The notes beneath the pieces were generated by a model. The model saw nothing but the letters and a program-made list of their open reading frames with translations, was not told the origin of the DNA and did not search any database. Positions 1 through 9,995 of a DNA stretch of 64,000 bases are shown piece after piece; the stretch's first letter is position 1; every line of letters starts with the position of its first letter. Origin of the DNA: Kiritimatiellia bacterium (GTDB lineage: Bacteria; Verrucomicrobiota; Kiritimatiellia; WLWN01); NCBI GenBank assembly GCA_012103575.1, contig WLWN01000001.1, forward strand, positions 449,792 through 513,791. The letters are read 5' to 3'. The position numbers and the translations under genes are program-made.

Positions 1-151
1 AAAACTAACGTTTTCTGGATTTCTATACTTTCCCAAAATCCATCTTTTTCAACGTTTGAGAATCCCCCCTTTTCTGTGTATTATCTCCTTGTTTGATTTG
101 TTATTCGTTAGCGTAGGAGTCTTTCTTCACCTTCAACAAATAGGAACGGAT

Positions 152-1917
152 ATGAAAAAAGTAGCTATTAGAGGTATCTATGTGGGGATATGGATTTTTT
201 CTCATTCACTATCGGCAGACCCTTTGTTAACAAACTGGTTATTTGATTTCTCGGGGCAGTATGCGCGTGTTATAGAGACGAATAACGGGCCAGCTGTTAC
301 AACATGGCCGTCAGCTGGATTGCAGAATAATAGCGGGGCCAACCCACACCGGTTTATTCAGATGTTCAGGCCATTCGCTCCTCTCCCGATTGGGTGTACA
401 TCCATGCAAGTGGACTTGGGAGTCATATCATGGGTCCGTGGTATCTTGATATAAATAAGATTATTGTATTTGGTAACTGGCCTTATGACCAATCCATACT
501 GGTGCGTATTCCTCGTAATCCACAAGTAGCTACAAATAAAACAAGCACACCTCTGGGCTCGATCGGAATTTGGGTTAGCGGAGTAGCCGGTTTTAATATG
601 CTCGATGCTTTTTCTTACCAGAACGCTGCAGCCCAAGATGTAGCACAAACAGGTGATCTCATTTGGAATCGTAACGCGTTGCTGGCCGAAGGACTTACGT
701 TTGATCCCGCCGGAGCTCATCAGCCAAACAATGGACAATATCATTATCATGTAACGCCGCAAGGCCTTCGATTTCAGCTAAACGACAACCTTTCATACGA
801 CTCGAATACGGCTGCGTATATTGAAAGTACAAACAATTTTACACATTCACCTCTTTTAGGATGGGCCTATGACGGATATCCCATTTATGGACCATATGGG
901 TATAGCGATCCTTTCGATCCTACCTCTAGTATCCGAAGATTGGCTCCCGGCTATCAATTACGGGATGGCTCCAACGGGACCCTAGATTTATCTGCTGCTG
1001 GAAGGACCAGTATTCCTACTTGGGCTGCCGAGGCACAGGGCCGAACCAATGTTTTAAATGCAAATAAGCAAGGTCCGAATGTGAGTGCGAACTTTCCGTT
1101 AGGATGGTATGTAGAGGATCATGATTATCTTGGCGATCTAGGGTTTACTCAAGGCTCTGATTTCGATTTAGATCGATTCAACGGGCGGACATGTATCACA
1201 CCCGATTTTCCAGGTGGAACCTATGCCTATTTCACCACGGTTAATGCGAATGGCAGCCCTGAATATCCTTACATCCTCAGGTCGGGAGTGTTATGGGGCA
1301 CCAACCGGAGGTTCGGTTAATAACATCAATGAACCGGTTACGAATGTTTTTCTCGGGGGCACAAACTCAATGATTAGAATGAAAGATATTGCGTTTCTTA
1401 ACGGGTCGAATGTTGCTTCCATTTACTGGTCATCTATAGAAGGGGCCACCTATTCGGTACACGTAAACGATGATCTTATGACAACCAATTGGCAGGTTCT
1501 AAATACCTCTGTTACCAATCAAAGGATTTTGACTACGTTTAACGACACACTGATTTCAAGCAATGGGGTGCCACGTTTTTACCGTGTGCAATTAGAATCT
1601 GTTGAGACGTTTGAGGGCACGGGTAGCCCCGATATTTCACCGAATACAGGGGTGGCTGGGACCACTGTTGTGGGGATTCAGATTACTATTTCTCAAATGC
1701 CTCCACCTCCTTTTGTGCCCGTGTCATCTGTATTGTTTGGAGGGATTGCAGGGACAAATATTAGCTGGGATGGGAATATTGTGACGGTGACCTTTACGAT
1801 TCCTGGAGGTGAGCCCCCCCTGGAGCTAAAGACGTTCAAGTCATTTTTCCAGGACCTCTTGGTCAGCCTAATGTCATATATGATTTTGCGGATGGGTTTA
1901 TTGTAACAGCGCCATAA
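152..1917 (+). pseudogene. YHYH-domain secreted protein, three frameshifts
   Basis: A signal peptide (MKKVAIRGIYVGIW) is followed by a YHYH domain with GQYHYHV, SPLLGWAYDGYPIYGPYGY and YFVED-like (WYVEDHDY) motifs, and a C-terminal Ig-like tail (DFADGFIVTAP). The reading frame is broken three times. One base is missing near 345 (NSGANP should run into TPVYSDVQAIRSS). A second shift lies near 1275-1290, where YPYILRS should join CYGAPTGGSVN. The third is in a C7 run at 1814-1820, where GGEPP should join GAKDVQVIFPG. With these repaired it is a protein of about 588 residues ending at 1917. YHYH proteins often sit beside MbnP and MbnH homologues, as here. The function is unknown but probably extracytoplasmic and copper-linked. 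It is a pseudogene unless the homopolymer indels are sequencing errors. Confidence 0.8.
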
Positions 1918-2034
1918 ACTCGTATATAGATGTGATTTTTGAAAAAAGATTTCCGCCGTCTGTCAGTTTATTCAAAAACCTTACTAAGATACCAGCCAAG
2001 AATGGCTGACTTACTCCTTTTGCAAGCGACGTAT

Positions 2035-2380
2035 ATGAAAAAATTTTACAGAAAGAGTTGGATCGTTAGTTTTTTCATAGCGATGCTTATAGGATCTGCA
2101 CTTTCTTTTTCTATGACATCCGTGAATATGTCTGTACATGTCGACCACGTATTCAACGACCGTCCATTAAGTCGTGATGAGGGAGCATTTACGAATAATG
2201 CTGGAAATATTATTTCCATAACACGGCTGTCGTACATCCTATCAAATTTCCAGCTGCAAAAGCCTGACAACAGCTGGATTAAGCTGGAAAATCAGTATGC
2301 GTACATCAATGCAAAAGAAGGGCCAACATCGTTTGAGTTAATCGAAGTCCTCGAAGACAAATATAAAGAGCTTCAGCTTA
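2035..2380 (+). pseudogene. MbnP-like protein, 3' end lost at IS630 junction
   Basis: The start ATG at 2035 opens a signal peptide with a long hydrophobic stretch (WIVSFFIAMLIGSALSFS). The mature region matches the MbnP-like family in VDHVFNDRPL, the NAAGN-like FTNNAGN, ISITRLSYILSNFQL and YAYINAKEGPTSFEL. About 115 residues remain where the family usually has roughly 230-260. The coding sequence stops at a TA dinucleotide (2379-2380) where an IS630 end begins. MbnP-like proteins are periplasmic copper-binding partners of MbnH, a MauG-type di-heme enzyme that oxidises a tryptophan in MbnP. The matching MbnH gene lies on the far side of the insertion, also truncated. Identification comes from motif recognition. 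Confidence 0.75.
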
Positions 2381-3146
2381 GAGCATTTAACGATTGAAAT
2401 GCCTCTCTAGAAGATCTATACTCCATGACATGAGTATAGCAACAGCAGAAATCCGGTGGCGTGCGATAGATGCCTACAAAATGGGCAAAGGTTCCCAGGC
2501 CGATATCGCATCTTCTTATCGTGTAGATCTTAGAACGTTTCAGCGTGGGCTCTCTCGTTTCAACGAAACCGGACAGACCGCTCCCCGACCGCGTGGGCAT
2601 CGTCAGGCCCTCTGCAGCGGAAAGCAGCTCAAGGCGTTGGCTCAACTGGGGGGCAAACATCCCGGCAACGCTTGAAGAACTCAAGAACATGAGCGGCGTG
2701 AAGGGGTCGATCATGGCCGTACAGCGGGCGTTGAATCGGTTTCCCGGTATAAAAGAAACGCTTCACGCCAGCGAGCAAGACCGGGCGGATGTAAATCTCT
2801 TGAGAAAGCAGTGGATCCAAGAGGTGGCCAAACTTGATCCAAGTCGCCTTGTCTTTATTGATGAATCCGGGGCGAAAACGAATATGACTCGTCTGCGGGG
2901 CCGGGCGTTGGGCGGGAACAGGCTTTTTGCCAAAACACCTCATGGACATTGGTGTACCACCACCTTGATTTTTTCGGTCCGCCTGGACGGAACAACAGCG
3001 GCCATGGAGGGGGAGGGGGCGACAGAGACGGCTGTTTTTGGAGAATATATTCGCCGGGTTCTTATCCCGGCTCTTTCACCTGAAGACATCGTCATCATGG
3101 ACAATCTTCGCATCCATCACAATCCCAAGGTCATTGAACTCATTGA
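2381..3146 (+). mobile_element. IS630-family element, copy A (left part only)
   Basis: It begins with the IS630 terminus GAGCATTTAACGATTGAAAT directly after a TA target dinucleotide. It carries the orfA helix-turn-helix region (KGSQADIASSYRVDLRTFQR) and the start of the DDE domain (FIDESGAKTN, IMDNLRIHHNP). Relative to the full copy at 36258-37253 it has indels around 2665 and 2740. It ends at 3146 inside the transposase gene, where an IS1380 end (CCTGAATCCGTCAG) begins. The third catalytic residue and the right end are missing, so this copy cannot transpose by itself. Confidence 0.85.
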
Positions 3147-4208
3147 CCTGAATCCGTCAGCTATCGCTTCGGAAGGCGTTTTGGGGCTCAAAAGCTGAAA
3201 ATTTTTTCCTTGAGATGCTCGCTTTTTGGGCGGATTGGGACCGGCAAGTATCACCCTGATGAATTTTTTGAGCGTACAGGTCAGATTCACTCTGATTTGA
3301 CCATTTTGGGGCGTAGGCCTCCTTGGGCAGTCGCCTTAGAGTATTGTTAAAGGTGCACGGAGGGCTATGCGAAGGAATGGGGAATATCTTGTATCACTTT
3401 AAACCAGCGACAACGCTTGCCAAAGTGAAGTTCAATTCGTCCGGCGTGGCGGACCAATTGAACCGCGCAATAAACGATATTTTTGAGAACCGTTTTGATT
3501 CGCCAGCGCGGGATGTTGATTTTCTGCGGGGCAAGCCCAGCCCGTTTGATGACCTCTTGGCCAAGACCGCGCAATAGGTTGAAGGCCACCATGGCGCATA
3601 ACAGAATAATCTTATTGGCACAGAGTCTCCCCGAAGGCAATCGCTCAACATCAAGATCGCTTTTGAGTTCACTGTGGTACTGCTCGCTGGGGCCATGTCC
3701 ATGATAGAGATCTAGCACCGTCTTGGCACGACAAGAGAGATTCGTCCACCAGGTGTTCACCTCAAGTTTAGGAACCAGAAGTTTCTGACCATCGATATCG
3801 ATGGTGCGTTCAATCACTTCGAAGGCCACCGGGACACAAGGGCGGTTTTGGTCACCACCGGGATGGAAATGATCGAAAAAGCCTGTGTAAACGTTCTTGC
3901 CTTCACGACTGTCTTGTTTGTCTCCAACTCGGCGTGCAAGGGCCAGCATTTGTTCAGGACATTCGCGGCGAGGATTTCGCTTTACGATGAAATAATGATC
4001 CCCAAAAGCGTCGAAGTTATCGGCCGCAGCGTTGCCACTATCAAGCCGAAGCAAACATTTCCACCCAGGCCCAGGGTTTGGAGCGTTTCAACGCTGCGGG
4101 CAATAAACGCGGTCGTTCCCGACTGGCAATGTTGTTTACCGGGTCGAAGTTCGCACTCAGGCATGTGGCCTTGAGTGCCCACATAGGCAAATATCGGGGC
4201 GTAACCAT
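3147..4208 (-). mobile_element. IS1380-family fragment (copy B)
   Basis: This is the right-hand two thirds of an IS1380-type element in minus orientation, from the terminal repeat CCTGAATCCGTCAGCTATCG at 3147. It contains the C-terminal transposase coding region (3365 to about 4200, stop at 3365) with SEQYHSELKSDLDVERLPSG and LRLDSGNAAADNFDAFGDH. It breaks off at 4208 within the transposase, fused to an inverted IS630 fragment. The N-terminal third and the left end are absent. Confidence 0.85.
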
Positions 4209-4985
4209 ATGACTCAATGAGTTCAATGACCTTGGGATTGTGATGGACGCGAAGATTGTCCATGATGACGATGTCTTCAGGTGAAAGAGTCGGGAGAAAA
4301 ACCCGGCGAATATATTCTCCAAAAACAGCCGTGTCTGTCGCCCCCTCCCCCTCCATGGCCGCTGTTGTTCCGTCCAGGCGGACCGAAGAAATCAAGGTGG
4401 TGGTATACCAATGTCCATGAGGCGTTTTGGCAAAAAGCCTGTTCCCGCCCAACGCCCGGCCCCGCAGACGAGTCATATTCGTTTTCGCCCCGGATTCATC
4501 AATAAAGACAAGGTGACTTGGATCAAGTTTGGCCACCTCTTGGATCCACTGCTTTCTCAAGAGATTTACATCCGCCCGGTCTTGCTCGCTGGCGTGAAGC
4601 GTTTCTTTTATACCGGCAGCCCAACCGATTCAACGCCCGCTGTACGGCCATGATCGACCCCTTCACGCCGCTCATGTTCTTGAGTTCTTCAAGCGTTGCA
4701 TCGGGATGTTTGCCCCCCAGTTGAGCCAACGCCTTGAGCTGCTTTCCGCTGTAGAGGGCCTGACGATGCCTACGCGGTCGGGGAGCGGTCTGTCCGGTTT
4801 CGTTGAAACGAGAGAGCCCACGCTGAAACGTTCTAAGATCTACACGATAAGAAGATGCGATATCGGCCTGGGAACCTTTGCCCATTTTGTAGGCATCTAT
4901 CGCACGCCGCCGGATTTCTGCTGTTGCTATACTCATGTCATGGAGTATAGATCTTCTAAAGAGGCATTTCAATCGTTAAATGCTC
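4209..4985 (-). mobile_element. IS630-family element, copy B (inverted left part)
   Basis: This is an inverted, near-identical partner of the fragment at 2381-3146, breaking at almost the same internal IS630 position (CATTGAGTCAT). The minus strand carries the orfA reading frame (start around 4972) and the N-terminal part of orfB (FIDESGAKTNMTRLRGR, IMDNLRVHHNPK). It ends with AAATGCTC followed by TA at 4986-4987. Together with copy A and the IS1380 piece it makes a 2.6-kb palindrome-like block bounded by two identical IS630 left ends, each next to TA. Confidence 0.85.
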
Positions 4986-5754
4986 TAGCGAAGGCATTTA
5001 TCACAGGACAGGAAATCGAAATGCGATGCCTTTATCAAATTTGATCTGGCACAAGCACTTTTTTTGGGACGGGAGAGTTTCTGCATTGCGAGATCAGGTC
5101 TTACACCCCATTCAAGATCCCTTAGAAATGGGAGAAACCCTTGCCGGAGTCCTTAAAAAGCTTTGAAAAGACCCCTATTATCCTGAAGCGCTGAGAGAGG
5201 CATTTGGTGTGGATACTGTGACCATGAAATACGTCGGATTAGCGCTTGAACAATATTTATCGACCTTTATTTCGCAAAACGCGAAGTTTGATAAAGCCGC
5301 ACGAACAAAAATGGCGTTTACACCTGAAGAAAAACGCGGATTAATTTTGTTCGTTACGGAACATGACCCTGTTCGCGGGCAATATGGGGATAACTGTTTT
5401 CACTGTCATGGTGGAAACCTTTTTAGCAATCATAAATTTGTGAACAACGGGTTAGATGTTGTATTTACAGACTTAGGCCGATATCTTATGACATCGAATG
5501 CCGCCGACAAAGGTAAATTTAAAGTCCCCTCCCTACGGAACACCGCGATTACGGCCCCGTATATGCATGATGGACGATTCAAAACACTAGAAGAGGTTAT
5601 TGAACATTATAACAGTGGCGTTAGGCGGTCTGCGACATTAGATCCAAACCTGGCAAAACATCCTCCCGAAGGGCTTAATCTTTCTGAAGCCGATAAAAAG
5701 GCTTTAGTGGCTTTTCTGAAGACCTTAACGGATGAAAAATATATGCCAAAATGA
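4986..5754 (+). pseudogene. MbnH/MauG-like di-heme cytochrome c peroxidase, truncated
   Basis: The frame resumes right after the IS630 end with EGIYHRTGNRNAMPLSNL and WHKHFFWDGRVSAL, the conserved central part of the MauG/CcpA/MbnH family. HPIQDPLEMGETL follows, then a heme-binding CXXCH (NCFHCHGG, near 5400) and the family's C-terminal motif (VPSLRNTAITAPYMHDGRF, HYNSG). The N-terminal part with the first heme motif is missing, lost with the 3' end of the upstream MbnP gene. An in-frame TGA at 5164-5166 interrupts KKL*KDPYYP. MbnH enzymes are periplasmic and modify MbnP. This copy cannot make a full enzyme. Confidence 0.85.
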
Positions 5755-5984
5755 GTGCGGTTACACCATAAAGAGATTTGGAGTAGTGGTTGGCCGCAAC
5801 CAAAGTTCGAAGATCGAATATCGAAATAAACCAGGTGGACGTTGGGTTATTGACTATTTCTTGATTACGAATCGGCCGAGACTCCATCATTTCGTGAAGA
5901 TCAAAAAAAGTCAATCTTTTGCTTGCGCTCCGATGCGGAGTGCTGTAGTTCGCTGCAGCTTTTATTCAGAGGGTCGCTGTAGTG

Positions 5985-7268
5985 TTAATCTTTTAACCAT
6001 TCTTTCACCGCGTCAGCAAGTTCAGTAAGGTTTGTGGGCTGATTCGTAAATTGGCATGATGTGGCCCATGCAACTTCGTTTCCTTTTCCAATCCTGCCAT
6101 GAGAGCCTTTAACTTTATTTATATCTAAACTGACACGAGGCGGGAACCCCCAAAAGAGTTCACAGGGATCAAATCCGGGCTTATTGTGTATATCAATATG
6201 GCAGGCAAAGTCAGGGGCTTCTCTTTTTTTTGTCCACCACGGATAAGCAAACCAAGATCCTTCTTCAGCCACAAGGATCAAGTCTCCCGTATTTTTATGA
6301 TTAAGGTTATATGATGTCTGCTGATCTTTATCTATGATTTTGTGAATGCCTTTAAGATCCTGGAGAACGTTTTTGGCCTGTTGTGTGTGTTGGTCCTCAG
6401 AGGTTAAAATGTGCGCCACTTGATGGTCACCCAATCCAAATGCTTTGCTGGAAAAAAAATCTGGATAGATTCGTCCTTTAACGTTTCTTCTAGAAAACAA
6501 GCCCGCTTCCATCAAAGCTCGATTAGGAAATACGGCTCCTTTGGTAACGGTTTTAATGGCGTAACCCCCCCCTCAAAAGGACTTCGTATCCTTTTTTTTC
6601 GCGGCACTATAGAGGTATTCAATATAATGATAAACCGTTGTTAAAGCTTGGATTCCTTTCTGAGAATCAGTGCCATGGCGCTGAAGTTTATAATCGAGAT
6701 GCGGTAAATAGGCGATCAACAATTCCGGTGCATCAGACCTTTTCATGATAGCTATCATGGCTTTGACAATCCAATCGCTGGATTTTTTTGAAGCCAATGG
6801 ACCCCAATAATGGGCCAGTTTAAACGGTCTTCCGATTTCGTTAGTAAGCTGTTTGTATAAATCGTGGGGTTGACTGTAACAGTCCTGAATGATTCCTCCC
6901 ACGTGTTTGTGAATGGGTTTAGGAGACAAGACAAGGTCGACGTCTTCGCCAAGACCCTGCTGCCAAAACATGAGACCCACTCGGTTTCCTTTTTCTCTAA
7001 ACTCTCTCCATATACGTTCCCCATCGACCAAACGCGCTGACTGCTCCCAAAACATCATTTTTTTTAGGTCTGGAAAAAATCGTCCATTCGCAACCATTCC
7101 GTGCTTATTCGGTAAGCGACCCGTTCTAAAACTGGCTTGGGTTGAACAGGTAACGGCTGGGAAGATCGTCTCTAGCTTCTTAAAGGTAAGTCCTTTAAAG
7201 GGCGGGGGCGTCTTTGAAACAAGGTCAAGACCTAGTGCAGCAACATTAACAATTAAAAGTTTTTTCAC
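5985..7268 (-). pseudogene. Alkaline-phosphatase-superfamily protein (ebo-type), frameshifted
   Basis: The protein starts MKKLLIVNVAALGLDL and follows the type I phosphodiesterase/nucleotide pyrophosphatase pattern: FPAVTCSTQASFRTGRLP near residue 37, the nucleophile region, then HGMVANGRF. The C-terminal half has NRALMEAGLFSRR, DHQVAHI and DLILVAEEGSWFAYPWW. The two halves lie in different frames. The break is a run of eight G (plus-strand C8 at 6565-6572), where GYEVLL should join YAIKTV. Neighbouring EboC- and EboB-like genes on the same strand suggest it belongs to an ebo cluster, in which a phosphatase of this superfamily is usual. The ebo product is unknown; in algae and cyanobacteria the cluster is linked to metabolite export to the periplasm. 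Confidence 0.75.
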
Positions 7269-7273
7269 AGTGG

Positions 7274-8259
7274 CTAACTCGTATAAAATGTGCGGGATAG
7301 TTTACGGTTTATAAGCCACAATGTTGTTAAGATACCGGCCAGTATCCATGCGATGCGGCCGGATTCGGAAGCGAGGATCCATGAGGCCTGCAAAAAAAGT
7401 TGTCCACTAATCAATAACCCAACCGCATCGGGAATGGACGCCATTAAGAAGGTTCGCTTCGCAAAGTCAGAGGACCAACCTTCCGAAAAAGCTATGACAG
7501 AAAACTTAGCTGCACAGAAAAAAGCGACACTCCCAGCTAAAAAAAACAGCCCCAAGGTTCCGATCATGTAGTTTAGATTTTTTATCTCTAAAACCTGCGT
7601 AAAAAAACAAAGCCTAATGTTAAAATGAAAAGAGGAAGCCACGTCTCTACCAAAATGAATCGAGGAAGCGTTTCCCGTGTTGCAAATTGTGATATACTAC
7701 AAATATAAAGCACAATAACTCCTGCGGCGACCCAGCAAAGAGGATCGATTTTTATAGTTCCGGATGCGGCCACGGCACCTAGTAAAAAATTAAATCCCCG
7801 GCACAACCCCATATTAACGGGTCCTAAAACTGAGACACGTTTAAGACCGATATTATAAGATACGATAGAACAAATGAGCACGGTCCCTGCCCAAAAAACA
7901 TGCCCCCCCAAGACATAACAAAGAAAGCCCCCCAGAATAAGCAGTATACCTGCCACCGTAGAGGCTTGTCGTTTGGTTATCGCACCACAGGGAATCGGTC
8001 GTTCCGGCCTCATCGTGCTATCCTCAAATTCATCAACAACGTTGTTGATCATAAGTCCCGCCATATAAAAACATAATGAAGCCGCCCCAAGCGTGATCAT
8101 GTCGATCATGCGGAGGGTCGGGACGCGTGAAGCCAGCATCAATCCAGCAATCGATTCCCCGGGGACGGTTAAAAGATTTGGGACCCTTACAATACGTAAC
8201 CATGAAACAAGAGAGGAGGTATTCTTCCCGTCTTTATTCTTTGACAGATCTACATTCAT
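7274..8259 (-). pseudogene. eboC: EboC-like UbiA-family prenyltransferase, frameshifted
   Basis: This is a multi-pass membrane protein. N-terminal LRIVRVPNLLTVPGESIAG and the UbiA-type NNVVDEFEDSTMRPERPIP (first aspartate-rich motif, about residues 72-90) are followed by several hydrophobic helices and a C-terminus ending LSRTFYTS, as EboC proteins end in FYAS-like sequences. The frame is lost after LTLGFVF in a T7 run on the coding strand (around 7604-7611); one more T restores FFTQVLEIKNLNYMIG. The two parts together give about 328 residues. The gene sits between the EboB-like hydrolase and the phosphatase, all leftward, so the three probably formed one operon. Confidence 0.75.
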
Positions 8260-8266
8260 TCTAGAT

Positions 8267-9112
8267 TTATCGTTGATAGGTACTTGGGTGTATAAATGGA
8301 AGGTCTAACCGCGGATCAAATTTACCGCTTTGGTGGTAGAACTGGAAAGGATTCTGAAAAAGTAAGCGTTCAATTTGATCCTGATGGAACCCGTCTTTCG
8401 CCATGCAATGACTCACTTTGGGGATGCTGCAGGGGTCTGCAACACCCCAATCTGCAGCGCTGTTAACCATCATTTCTAGACCCTACCGTTTAAGAATGTC
8501 GACAACGCGCTCGGGGTTCAATTTAGAATAAGGGTATACACTAAGCCCGGCCCACAAATCTGTTTTACGGGTAAGATCCATGGTTTCTTCGGTATTATGA
8601 TCCATCAAGATCCGGTCGTGATCATAGTCAAGTTCCCGTAAGATATCGATGGTTCTTTCCATGCCTTTCCGTTTACTAATGGTCGGGGTATCATGGGGCG
8701 AATGAATCATGATCAATAGATTTTGTTTTTTGGCTAGCTCAAGTTGTCGCTGTAAAATTTTTTCCTCGTTTACGGAAATAAGGTTAAATCCAATCTCACC
8801 CACAGCAACACAGCGTTCGTGTTGTAAATACGCCTCAAGTCCATCTACCACCTCATGGGCCAATTCAAGATGATCGGCTTCTTTGGGGTTCATGGCAATA
8901 CACGCGTAATAATCAATTCCAAATTTTGCAGCGCGTTGCGTTTCAAAAGACAAGATATGCTCAAAATAGTCAAAGTAACTACCTGCATACTGCCGAAAAG
9001 AACCGAGCCAGAAGGAAGGCTCTACGACGACGCGTATACCCTCATCGTACATGCGGTGATAATCATCCGTTGTTCGGGAATATGAATGAATGTGGGGGTC
9101 GATAAAATTCAT
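8267..9112 (-). pseudogene. eboB: EboB-like TatD-family metal-dependent hydrolase, nonsense codon
   Basis: It starts MNFIDPHIHSYSRTTDD with the metal-binding HxH pair of the amidohydrolase/TatD fold, then AVGEIGFNLIS, LIMIHSPHDTP and ILMDHNTEET, which hold further metal ligands. The frame continues past an in-frame TAG (8480-8482, KR*GLEMM) into VNSAADWGVADP, with no frame change, so a tyrosine or glutamine codon probably became a stop. The last 70 or so residues are therefore untranslated. It is the first gene of the leftward ebo-type cluster. TatD-like EboB is a usual member of that cluster. Confidence 0.75.
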
Positions 9113-9142
9113 GATGCCGGAAGTTGACTGCTGGATTATAAA

Positions 9143-9886
9143 TTAGTCATGCTTTAGTTCATTAAGCTTATCACGTAGTAATGCTGCTTTTTCGTAATCC
9201 TCTGAGGAAATAGCATAGGCCAATTCTTTACGTAATTTCCCGGTCTTACTTTTAGGTTTTTTATGCTGAATATCATGTAACAAGTCAGATAAAATCTCCT
9301 CTTCTTGGCTAATCTCAACCGCTTCGGCTTCACCATATTCACCCCAAAACTTCTTAATATCGTGCAGCCCTTGCTCCAGGACTTCAATGGCTTTATCGGT
9401 CTGATCGTCCTCTAAACTTTTCTCTGCACGTGCTCGAGCATGCATCATTCTAACATCGGGATAGAATTGCAAAAATTGCCAGATTAAGTCTTCATCGGAA
9501 GCTCGACGTGATACAAGATCGAAAAGATCTAGATTATGTTGTGTATCCCTAATCACCCGCGTAAGTTCGCGTAGTGAATAAAGCGACATATACCGATAAT
9601 AATATTGTACAGCCTCCTGCTGTAACTCTGAACAGGACGTTTCGTCGAGGGAAAGAGAAGAAATGTCCGGGGTTGTATTTTCTAAGAGATGGTAATAATC
9701 AAGTAATGAAGGATAGCCTCGAGGGGTTGTCCCATCGGGTCTTCCATCCATTTCCATTTGAAATAACCCCAAATCCAAACGGAGCTGTACTTTGGGTTGT
9801 TGATCCAGCCCCTTTATCCATCGCGCACTAATACCGGATGCATCGTAATGCCATTCTTTTAAAAGAGGTCTAATGTCTTTGTCCAC
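9143..9886 (-). CDS. UvrB/UvrC-motif protein of unknown role
   Basis: An intact protein of about 247 residues if started at GTG 9886, which has a good AAGGAG site 6 bases upstream; the longer upstream frame lacks such a site. The N-terminal part contains LRLDLGLFQMEMDGRPDG and SLLDYYHLL, as seen in a family common in Verrucomicrobia and Planctomycetes. The C-terminal 35 residues form a UVR motif (RKELAYAISSEDYEKAALL), the short helical hairpin found in UvrB, UvrC, McsA and ClpC. It is transcribed divergently from gcvT with about 110 bases between. A McsA-like adaptor or regulatory role is possible, but nothing in the sequence proves it. Confidence 0.8.
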   Translation of the reverse strand: MDKDIRPLLKEWHYDASGISARWIKGLDQQPKVQLRLDLGLFQMEMDGRPDGTTPRGYPSLLDYYHLLENTTPDISSLSLDETSCSELQQEAVQYYYRYMSLYSLRELTRVIRDTQHNLDLFDLVSRRASDEDLIWQFLQFYPDVRMMHARARAEKSLEDDQTDKAIEVLEQGLHDIKKFWGEYGEAEAVEISQEEEILSDLLHDIQHKKPKSKTGKLRKELAYAISSEDYEKAALLRDKLNELKHD

Positions 9887-9995
9887 CTTTATCTCCTTCC
9901 AAAACGTTTCAGTATCGCTTAACTTAGTTCTAATAAAGATTACTCTACAAATATAGATTCCAAAAATCAATGATGCATTATACACTCACTTTCTA

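Noticed and set aside
2373..4653. Long antisense frames opposite the IS630 and IS1380 transposases
   Set aside because: They are the opposite-strand shadow of codon-biased transposase genes and repeat in every copy.
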